A stretch of 8,689 bases of DNA from JBPEXY01 sp052031065. GTDB lineage: Bacteria; Pseudomonadota; Gammaproteobacteria; Immundisolibacterales; Immundisolibacteraceae. Both the position numbers and the translations under genes were made by a program. Location: contig JBPEXY010000287.1 in NCBI GenBank assembly GCA_052031065.1, positions 1 to 8,689 on the forward strand, in the 5' to 3' direction. The stretch's first letter is position 1; each line of letters starts with the position of its first letter. A model generated the notes under the pieces. The model worked only from the letters and a program-made list of their open reading frames with translations, was not told the origin of the DNA and made no database searches. Below are positions 1 to 5,537 of the stretch, piece after piece.

Positions 1-783
1 GCGGGTAATCCGGAAAACGAAACTCTGATTTTCCTGCACGGTATCGGCGGACACATGGAAGCCTACGCAAAAAATGTCGTCGCCCTGTCCGACCAGTTCC
101 ACGTTGTCGCCTATGACTATGTCGGCCACGGCTACTCGGAAAAGCTTGAAATCGACTATTCGGTTCAGGTGCTGGTCGATCAACTTGGCGAAGTGATGGA
201 TGCGCTCGGTGTCGACAAAGCCCATCTCTCCGGCGAATCACTCGGTGGCTGGACTTCCGGCACCTTCGCCTGTCAGCATCCGGAACGGGTATTACGACTG
301 ATGCTCAACACCAGCGCCGGATTCCCGATCCTGACCGAAAAGGGACGCGAGGATATGGCTGACCTGGCCCGCCTGAGTAAAGAGGCGGCTAAAGCCGGGG
401 TCAACTACGAGAGCATCGAAAACCGGATGAAGTGGCTGTTCAACAAAAACAACTACCACATGATTACGGAAGAGCTGGTCAACACCCGCCTGTCCATCTA
501 CACCCAACCGGAAATGGCCACAGTCGCCCCACGCATCAATAAAATGATGGCGACTCACGATGACAATCTGATTCCGCTCGATCAGATCAAGGCACAGACC
601 CTGCTGCTCTGGACCGAAGACAACCCGGTTCACGGCGTCGAAGTAGCCGAATACGGTGTCGAGAAGATCGCTGACGCGCAGATGTACGTGATGAAGAACG
701 ATTCGGCACATTGGCCGCAGTATGAGCAGCCAGAAGAGTTTAATCCGATTGCACGCAGTTTCTTTGGTAGCGGCACCATCTAA
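1..783 (+). CDS. Alpha/beta-hydrolase, probable meta-cleavage-product (C-C bond) hydrolase, 5' end missing
   Basis: The reading frame is open from the first base, so the N-terminus lies outside the window; 260 residues are visible. The fragment begins just before the oxyanion-hole motif HGIGG (fragment residues 13-17). The nucleophile elbow GESLGG carries the likely catalytic Ser80, the acid is probably Asp207 in TEDNPV, and the base is His237 in SAHWPQYEQPEEFN. That C-terminal pattern (HW-Q-E-EFN) is typical of hydrolases acting on 2-hydroxy-6-oxo-hexadienoates in meta-cleavage pathways (BphD, TodF, CumD family). These cytosolic enzymes split the ring-fission product into a hydroxypentadienoate and an acid. 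The downstream dihydrodiol dehydrogenase and ring-hydroxylating dioxygenase support this role. The exact substrate is unknown. An esterase or haloalkane-type hydrolase is possible but less likely in this context. The ATG at position 55 is internal, because it lies after the oxyanion motif. Confidence 0.85.
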   Translation, partial: AGNPENETLIFLHGIGGHMEAYAKNVVALSDQFHVVAYDYVGHGYSEKLEIDYSVQVLVDQLGEVMDALGVDKAHLSGESLGGWTSGTFACQHPERVLRLMLNTSAGFPILTEKGREDMADLARLSKEAAKAGVNYESIENRMKWLFNKNNYHMITEELVNTRLSIYTQPEMATVAPRINKMMATHDDNLIPLDQIKAQTLLLWTEDNPVHGVEVAEYGVEKIADAQMYVMKNDSAHWPQYEQPEEFNPIARSFFGSGTI

Positions 784-809
784 ACACGCGATAACTGGCT
801 TTGGGGCAT

Positions 810-852
810 CTGATGGTTGACCGGCGGAACGACACGTCCGGTCGATCGTTAG
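810..852 (+). other. Long RNA hairpin in the hydrolase-dehydrogenase intergenic gap
   Basis: Bases 810-824 can pair continuously with 838-852 in RNA: 15 pairs, four of them G-U, including the Watson-Crick core GACCGG (819-824) with CCGGTC (838-843), around a 13-nt loop. An alternative outer helix GGGGC (803-807) with GCCCC (852-856) is also possible. No T-run follows, so it is not a standard intrinsic terminator. It may stabilise or punctuate the mRNA between the two genes. The rest of the 127-bp gap holds only the ribosome-binding site AGGGAGAG (898-905) of the next gene. Confidence 0.5.
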
Positions 853-910
853 CCCCGGAGAACCAAAACCGTTTGTCATCTCTACACAATAGTTAAAAGG
901 GAGAGTCTCC

Positions 911-1711
911 ATGGGTTGGCTGGAAAACAAAGTGGCGTTAATCACCGGCGCGGGTTCAGGCATGGGTAAAGCGTTACTCGAACGATTTCTGGCTGAAGGC
1001 GCAAAAGTCGGGGTGCTCGAATACAGCCAGGAAAAGGCTGACCAGCTAGCACAGGAATTCGGCGACCAGGTAGTGGTTACCCAGGGCAATGTCACCGAGT
1101 ATCACGACAACGTTGCTGCGGTGGAGGCTACGGTTGCGGCGTTTGGCGGGCTCGACACCTTCATCGGTAATGCGGGTGTTTTCGACTATTTTCAATCGGT
1201 TAATGACCTCGAAGGCGACAACATATCCGCGGCCTTCGACGAGTTGTTCGCAGTCAACGTCAAAGGCTATCTGCTTGGCGCTAAAGCGGCCGTCGAGGAG
1301 CTGCGCAAACGGCGTGGCAACATCATCTTCACCGTCTCCAACGCCGGTTTTTATCCCGGTGGCGGCGGACCAATTTACACCGCATCAAAACATGCGGTGA
1401 TTGGGCTGATCAAACAACTTGCGCAGGAGTTGGCACCGGAGATCCGCGTCAACGGTGTCGCACCTGGCGGCATGAAAACCGAGCTTGGCGGTCTTGGCGC
1501 CATGGGCATGAAAGAGCAGAAACTCGACTCCATGCCGGGGCTGGAAGAGATGATCGAGAACATGGTACCGCTGCAGTTTGCGCCAACACCGGCAGACTAC
1601 TGCGGCCCCTATGTGCTACTGGCCTCGCCAGAGAATTCCGGCCCCATGACGGGCGTGACCATCAATACCGATGGCGGCATTGGAGTTGTGAAAATTTTTG
1701 GTGACGGTTAG
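911..1711 (+). CDS. Short-chain dehydrogenase, cis-2,3-dihydrodiol dehydrogenase-like (BphB/HcaB type)
   Basis: A complete 266-residue protein of the classical SDR family. The cofactor motif TGAGSGMG (residues 12-19) is followed by an acidic Glu37 at the end of strand beta-2 (VGVLEY), which favours NAD+ over NADP+. The NAG motif is at 87-89. The catalytic tetrad reads Asn116, Ser143, Tyr156 and Lys160 (YTASK). The stretch SNAGFYPGGGGPIYTASKHA and the length match cis-dihydrodiol dehydrogenases of biphenyl, phenylpropionate and toluene pathways. These cytosolic enzymes oxidise the cis-dihydrodiol made by a ring-hydroxylating dioxygenase to the aromatic diol. The start is supported by AGGGAGAG at 898-905, 5 nt upstream. 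It sits between the hydrolase (127-bp gap) and the dioxygenase alpha gene (115-bp gap) on the same strand. Substrate specificity cannot be read from the sequence. Confidence 0.88.
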   Translation: MGWLENKVALITGAGSGMGKALLERFLAEGAKVGVLEYSQEKADQLAQEFGDQVVVTQGNVTEYHDNVAAVEATVAAFGGLDTFIGNAGVFDYFQSVNDLEGDNISAAFDELFAVNVKGYLLGAKAAVEELRKRRGNIIFTVSNAGFYPGGGGPIYTASKHAVIGLIKQLAQELAPEIRVNGVAPGGMKTELGGLGAMGMKEQKLDSMPGLEEMIENMVPLQFAPTPADYCGPYVLLASPENSGPMTGVTINTDGGIGVVKIFGDG

Positions 1712-1757
1712 GTTTACCCTGACCCGCTAGCTCGCCTGTATAACCGGCAGTGCCAAC

Positions 1758-1773
1758 AACGGCGCTGGCCGTT
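1758..1773 (+). other. Small hairpin in the dehydrogenase-dioxygenase intergenic gap
   Basis: AACGGC (1758-1763) and GCCGTT (1768-1773) form a perfect 6-bp stem with a GCTG loop. It is followed by an A-rich, not T-rich, stretch, so termination is unlikely. It lies in the 115-bp gap upstream of the dioxygenase alpha gene, which otherwise shows only that gene's GGAGA ribosome-binding site at 1814-1818. Confidence 0.35.
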
Positions 1774-1826
1774 AGAATGCTCACAAAAACAAATGTAGTA
1801 AACATCCTTGCCTGGAGAGAATAGAT

Positions 1827-3014
1827 ATGAATTCACCGCAGAAAATGGAGCCGCTGCTCCGCTGGCCTGCCAAGGTCAATGAAATTCCTAAAGAGATTTT
1901 TGCCCGCGAAGACGTTTATCAACTGGAGCTGGAGAATATCTTTTACGGCCCGGAGTGGCATCCAGTTGCGCACACCGGCGAGCTGCCTAACAACGGCGAT
2001 TTCAAAACCATCAATGTCGGTGAACGGCCGATTCTCATCGTCCGTGGTGACGACGGCGAGATCCGCACCTTTTACAATGCCTGCTCGCACCGGGGAAACC
2101 TGCTGGAAACGCGGGTCAGTGGTAACGCAGCCGAATTCGAATGCCCCTACCATCGCTGGCTGTTTGACACCCGTGGCGACCTGCGTGGCGCACCGGGAGA
2201 TGACGACTTTTCACCCAGTTACTGTAAAGAGGAACTGGGCGTTCCAACCATTCGCTCCGCCGAGTATCTGGGGCTTATTTTTGTCACCTGCAGCGATGAA
2301 ACCCCGGACCTGGAGAGCTACCTTGGACGGGTTAAGAGCGCGCTGCAGACCACACTAAACGGTGATGGCAGACTGAAATTACTCGGCTACCAGAAAGTAC
2401 TCTACGAGGTGAACTGGAAAGCCTACGTGGACAACGACGGCTATCACGCTCCGCTGCTGCACGCAGCATTTAAACTGCTCAACTGGCAGGGTGGCCAGGG
2501 TGAGCAGTACTGTACCGAAAATGGTCATATTGGATTCGAGTCAGAGCTGAAGGTACCCAGTGGCACCGACTTTCTCAACGACCCGTCACTGATCGAATTC
2601 AAAGGCACTGATAGCTCCCGTGGTTCGGCCATTGCCAGCACCTTCCCGATTACTGTCATCACCAAACACATGGATATGATCAATATCCGTTTCGCCTTTC
2701 CACGCGGTGTTGGTAAAACTGAAGTTCATTATGGGTATTTTGCTCACATGGACGATGATGAGGAGATGGTGCGACACCGTATCCGCCAGTCCTCAAATCT
2801 GCTGGGACCGACCGGTCTGGTCTCCATGGAAGATGCGTCGATATTTCACCGCATCCACGTTGGCAACCAGACCCCCGGCAACGTCGCCTTTCAAAAGGGC
2901 GTCAAGTATGAAGATCGTATCTGGTACGATTTCAAACAAAACGACGAAGCAGGCAACCTGCCACGCTGGGAGTATTACCGGAAGACACTAGGTTTCGACA
3001 GGGAGGAACTATGA
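1827..3014 (+). CDS. Rieske ring-hydroxylating dioxygenase, large (alpha) subunit
   Basis: A complete 395-residue catalytic subunit. The N-terminal Rieske domain binds [2Fe-2S] through Cys86-X-His88 and, 17 residues later, Cys106-X2-His109. The C-terminal domain carries the mononuclear iron site: NWKAYVDNDGYHAPLLH gives bridging Asp204 and ligands His207 and His212, with the same spacing as Asp205/His208/His213 of naphthalene dioxygenase. The likely third ligand is Asp336 in VSMEDASIF. Such enzymes add both atoms of O2 to an aromatic ring, giving a cis-dihydrodiol, with electrons from a ferredoxin and/or reductase; neither is encoded nearby. The start is supported by GGAGA at 1814-1818, 8 nt upstream. 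The stop overlaps the beta-subunit start by 4 nt (ATGA), implying translational coupling. Two oddities stand out. The usual YHGW of the Rieske motif reads YHRW (Arg110), and the protein is shorter than the roughly 430-460 residues common in this family. The substrate is not identifiable. Confidence 0.92.
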   Translation: MNSPQKMEPLLRWPAKVNEIPKEIFAREDVYQLELENIFYGPEWHPVAHTGELPNNGDFKTINVGERPILIVRGDDGEIRTFYNACSHRGNLLETRVSGNAAEFECPYHRWLFDTRGDLRGAPGDDDFSPSYCKEELGVPTIRSAEYLGLIFVTCSDETPDLESYLGRVKSALQTTLNGDGRLKLLGYQKVLYEVNWKAYVDNDGYHAPLLHAAFKLLNWQGGQGEQYCTENGHIGFESELKVPSGTDFLNDPSLIEFKGTDSSRGSAIASTFPITVITKHMDMINIRFAFPRGVGKTEVHYGYFAHMDDDEEMVRHRIRQSSNLLGPTGLVSMEDASIFHRIHVGNQTPGNVAFQKGVKYEDRIWYDFKQNDEAGNLPRWEYYRKTLGFDREEL

Positions 3015-3493
3015 ACACTTTATCCGCCGACGTTTTGCTGGCAATCGACAGCGCACAGAACGCCTATATCAATGCACTCGACAGCAAAAATATGGAGGGC
3101 TGGCTGAGCTGCTTCAGTACCGATGGTTCGTACATCTGCATCGCGGCAGAAAACGAAGCAAACAACCTGCCTATCGCATTGATGCTGGACGACTGTTATG
3201 CGCGCCTGCAGGATCGCGTTACCTATGTTGATAAAGTCTGGGCTGGCACCTTCGAGGACTACCAGACCCGCCACTTTACCCAGCGTATAGAGGCAGAATC
3301 CATCGGTAATGACACCTACCGGGTGATCACCAACTACCACATTCTCTACACCCCCGAGCAGGGGCAAACCAACGTGCTGGTAACCGGTCACTACGAAGAT
3401 GAAATCGTTGTTGGTGACAAACCGCTGTTCAAATCGAAAAAAGCGGTGATGGATACCAACGTCTCACCACGCTATATCGTTTATCCGGTTTAA
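3011..3493 (+). CDS. Rieske ring-hydroxylating dioxygenase, small (beta) subunit
   Basis: A complete 160-residue protein of the ring-hydroxylating dioxygenase beta-subunit family (SnoaL-like cone fold). Its length is close to the short beta subunits of benzoate/anthranilate dioxygenases (about 160). The family signature region is visible around RLQDRVTYVDKVWAG and TRHFTQRIEAE, followed by the strand segments TYRVITNYHILYT and YEDEIV. Beta subunits have no cofactor; they pack beneath the alpha trimer and stabilise the alpha3beta3 enzyme. The ATG overlaps the alpha stop (ATGA at 3011-3014), and GGGAGG at 3001-3006 within the end of alpha supplies the ribosome-binding site. The gene is followed by two hairpins including an intrinsic terminator, so it is the last gene of the catabolic unit. 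Confidence 0.88.
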   Translation: MNTLSADVLLAIDSAQNAYINALDSKNMEGWLSCFSTDGSYICIAAENEANNLPIALMLDDCYARLQDRVTYVDKVWAGTFEDYQTRHFTQRIEAESIGNDTYRVITNYHILYTPEQGQTNVLVTGHYEDEIVVGDKPLFKSKKAVMDTNVSPRYIVYPV

Positions 3494-3516
3494 TCCCCGA
3501 TATAGACCTAAACCGC

Positions 3517-3535
3517 CGGGGCGTTTTCCGCCCCG
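3517..3535 (+). terminator. GC-rich hairpin after the catabolic unit
   Basis: CGGGGCG (3517-3523) pairs perfectly with CGCCCCG (3529-3535) around a TTTTC loop, 23 nt after the beta-subunit stop. No T-run follows directly, so alone it is probably weak. It stands 7 nt upstream of the strong terminator and may protect the 3' end or act as part of a tandem terminator. Confidence 0.55.
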
Positions 3536-3542
3536 AGCTGTC

Positions 3543-3575
3543 AAAAACCACGCCCCTACCAGGCGTGGTTTTTTT
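3543..3575 (+). terminator. Strong rho-independent terminator
   Basis: AAAAACCACGCC (3543-3554) pairs with GGCGTGGTTTTT (3562-3573), a perfect 12-bp stem with a 7-nt loop (CCTACCA). A run of seven T ends at 3575. The preceding A-run makes it potentially bidirectional. It separates the dioxygenase genes from dnaG, which therefore needs its own promoter or read-through. In many gammaproteobacteria a terminator also lies between rpsU and dnaG, so this could be a relic of that arrangement or belong to the catabolic unit. Confidence 0.9.
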
Positions 3576-3591
3576 ATGGCTGCCAGTTCTG

Positions 3592-3619
3592 CACTGAGTT
3601 TTCCGCCGAAAACTCAGTG
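3592..3619. repeat. Perfect 12-bp inverted repeat upstream of dnaG
   Basis: CACTGAGTTTTC (3592-3603) and GAAAACTCAGTG (3608-3619) are perfect reverse complements separated by CGCC. There is no T-run on either strand, so it is not an ordinary terminator. It lies between the strong terminator and the dnaG start. It could be an operator, a 5' structure of the dnaG transcript or a processing site; the sequence does not decide between these. Confidence 0.75.
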
Positions 3620-3625
3620 GTGGGT

Positions 3626-3654
3626 TTGCAGTCCCGACCTGTCACCGGTTTAAT
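3626..3654 (+). promoter_or_regulatory. Candidate sigma-70 promoter for dnaG-rpoD
   Basis: TTTAAT (3649-3654) matches the -10 consensus at five of six positions. TTGCAG (3626-3631), exactly 17 bp upstream, matches only the TTG half of the -35 consensus. Transcription would then start at about the A of the dnaG ATG (3661), giving a leaderless or nearly leaderless message. The location after a strong terminator makes a promoter here plausible, but the -35 match is weak. Confidence 0.3.
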
Positions 3655-3660
3655 TGCCCC

Positions 3661-5460
3661 ATGGCCAGAATACCTGACACCTTTATCGATGACCTGCTGC
3701 ATCGCGTCGATATCGTTGAGGTGATCAACCAGCGCGTGCCTCTGAAACGTGCCGGTCGGGAATACACCGCCTGCTGCCCCTTTCATGAGGAGAAAACGCC
3801 CTCTTTTACCGTGTCGGCAACCAAACAGTTCTACCACTGCTTTGGCTGCGGCGCTCACGGCAGTGCCATCCGTTTTCTAATGGAATATGAAGGGCTTGGT
3901 TTTATTGATTCGGTCAACGAACTGGCCCGCTCAGTCGGTATGGAAGTTCCGCTCGAAAGCGGCCAGGCACCCCAGGTTGAAAAAGACCAAAAACAGCCTC
4001 TATACGACCTGCTGGAACAGGCTAATCGCTATTATCAACAGCAGCTCAGATCCCACGCACAGGCGCCCACCGCTGTCGACTACCTGAAAAACCGCGGCGT
4101 CAGCGGCGCCATCGCCAAACAGTATGAAATCGGCTTTGCCCCCTCCGGTTGGGACAATTTAAAGCAGGCCCTGCGGTGCAGCGATGAACAGCTACTTGAG
4201 GCAGGACTCTCGGCCCGGGCAGATTCTGGAAAAGTCTATGACCGTCTGCGAGAACGCATCACTTTCCCGATCCGCGATCAGCGCGGTCGCCTCTGCGGGT
4301 TCGGGGGCCGCATACTCGCCGGAGATGGAGCGAAATATCTCAACAGCCCGGAAACAGCAATCTTTCATAAAGGCGAGGAACTGTACGGCCTTTATCAGCT
4401 TCAGCAAGCTGAGCGGCACCCGCGCCAGGTCGTTGTAGTTGAAGGGTATCTCGATGTCATCGCCCTCGCCCAGCACGGTGCATCCTACGCAGTCGCAGCG
4501 CTGGGTACGGCACTGACCTCGGCACACATCCGCAAACTTTTCCGGGTCACCTCCAAACTGGTGCTCTGTTTCGATGGCGATAAAGCCGGTAAACGAGCAG
4601 CAGAAAGATCCCTCGAACAGCTGTTACCGCACATGCAGGATGGCCGCCAGGCCGAATTCCTGTTTCTGCCCCAGGGCGATGACCCGGACACCTATATCCG
4701 CCGCGAAGGACTGGAAGGGTTTGAAGCCCAGCTGATGAAGTGCGAGCCGCTGTCGGAATTTCTGTTCCAGTTTCTGCAGCAAGAGTGCGACCTGCAAACC
4801 ATGGAGGGACGGGCAAAACTTGCCGAGCGCGCGCGCCCCTGGGTTAACCGGATACCAAAAGGGTTTTTCCAGAAACTGGTCCGCGATGAACTCAACCGAA
4901 TGACCGGCGTTGACCTGCCAGAGAACCTGGAGACAGCCAACCGCAGGGAACCCAGACCCCGTGGCCAGGCCGGTTCCACCGACGCCCTGTCAACCCCTGC
5001 ACAACCCAATCGGCCGCTGCGCAAAGCCTTTGTTTATCTGTTAAACCACCCCCAACTTGTTGCGCAGATCTCCGCCGACCAGCTGGCCCTGCTCAGCGAT
5101 CAGGAAGGGCATGGCATGGCACTGTTCAGGCAACTGGTAGAGTTTTATCTGCGCTCCACAGATTCCAACCTGAGCCTGTTTATAGAGCAGTTGAGCGATT
5201 CCCGGGATGCCAGCCACCTGGCCACACTCTCGCAAACAGAGCCACCCGCTGGAGACCCGGCAAGCTGGAGTGCAGAATTTTGTTCACTCATTGATGACCT
5301 GACCGGTGTTATCCATCACCAGCGCGGGCGCCTGGGTGACCATCACCGAAAACGGTGGAACCAACTTACCGATAAATTCACCAAAGAAGGTCTCTCACCG
5401 CAAGAACAGGATGAATACAGGCAACTTCGGGACCATTTCAAAGGTCAAAGCAAACAATAA
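3661..5460 (+). CDS. dnaG: DNA primase DnaG
   Basis: A complete 599-residue bacterial primase, which makes RNA primers for Okazaki fragments at the replication fork in association with DnaB helicase. The N-terminal CHC2 zinc domain has Cys39, His42, Cys60 and Cys63 (CPFHEEKTPSF and FYHCFGCGAHG). The RNA-polymerase domain includes the basic stretch ERITFPIRDQRGRLCGFGGR (about 198-217). The TOPRIM centre has Glu261 (VVVVEGYLDV), Asp305 and Asp307 (CFDGDKAG) and Asp341 (GDDPD). The C-terminal helicase-interaction domain is about 455-599. The residue numbering is within a few positions of E. coli DnaG. The start is fixed: an in-frame stop lies at 3595-3597, no other start codon lies between, and the zinc motif follows at the usual distance. 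No Shine-Dalgarno sequence is visible before the ATG. The usual upstream neighbour rpsU is absent; rpoD follows after 77 bp. Confidence 0.98.
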   Translation: MARIPDTFIDDLLHRVDIVEVINQRVPLKRAGREYTACCPFHEEKTPSFTVSATKQFYHCFGCGAHGSAIRFLMEYEGLGFIDSVNELARSVGMEVPLESGQAPQVEKDQKQPLYDLLEQANRYYQQQLRSHAQAPTAVDYLKNRGVSGAIAKQYEIGFAPSGWDNLKQALRCSDEQLLEAGLSARADSGKVYDRLRERITFPIRDQRGRLCGFGGRILAGDGAKYLNSPETAIFHKGEELYGLYQLQQAERHPRQVVVVEGYLDVIALAQHGASYAVAALGTALTSAHIRKLFRVTSKLVLCFDGDKAGKRAAERSLEQLLPHMQDGRQAEFLFLPQGDDPDTYIRREGLEGFEAQLMKCEPLSEFLFQFLQQECDLQTMEGRAKLAERARPWVNRIPKGFFQKLVRDELNRMTGVDLPENLETANRREPRPRGQAGSTDALSTPAQPNRPLRKAFVYLLNHPQLVAQISADQLALLSDQEGHGMALFRQLVEFYLRSTDSNLSLFIEQLSDSRDASHLATLSQTEPPAGDPASWSAEFCSLIDDLTGVIHHQRGRLGDHHRKRWNQLTDKFTKEGLSPQEQDEYRQLRDHFKGQSKQ

Positions 5461-5492
5461 TCCCCCACTGGCGGCAAAAGCTGGTATTGATT

Positions 5493-5498
5493 TATAAT
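5493..5498 (+). promoter_or_regulatory. Candidate -10 element upstream of rpoD
   Basis: A perfect TATAAT lies in the dnaG-rpoD gap, 39 nt before the rpoD start. No good -35 is present: GCGGCA at 5471-5476 or CTGGCG at 5468-5473 match three of six bases. A CCCCAT at 5509-5514 resembles the -10 of heat-shock sigma-32 promoters, but no matching -35 is seen. A separate rpoD promoter is known in E. coli (inside dnaG), so one here is plausible but unproven. Confidence 0.3.
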
Positions 5499-5523
5499 TG
5501 GTCGTTTGCCCCATCCGCACCAC

Positions 5524-5527
5524 GAGG
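5524..5527 (+). promoter_or_regulatory. Ribosome-binding site that decides the rpoD start
   Basis: GAGG lies 10 nt before ATG 5538. This supports that ATG over the in-frame ATG at 5487, whose 17 extra residues (MIYNWSFAPSAPRGSLY) do not resemble the N-terminus of other RpoD proteins and which lacks a clear ribosome-binding site. Confidence 0.65.
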
Positions 5528-5537
5528 TAGTCTCTAT

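Noticed and set aside
292..1095. Long minus-strand open frame spanning the hydrolase end and dehydrogenase start
   Set aside because: It lies opposite two well-supported genes, has no recognisable domain, and is a mirror effect of their codon pattern.
5509..5514. CCCCAT as a heat-shock sigma-32 promoter of rpoD
   Set aside because: No CTTGAAA-like -35 lies at the required distance; a six-base match alone is not enough.
5487..5537. Upstream ATG extending rpoD by 17 residues
   Set aside because: The extension has no similarity to RpoD N-termini and no ribosome-binding site; ATG 5538 has GAGG at a suitable distance and the conserved beginning.
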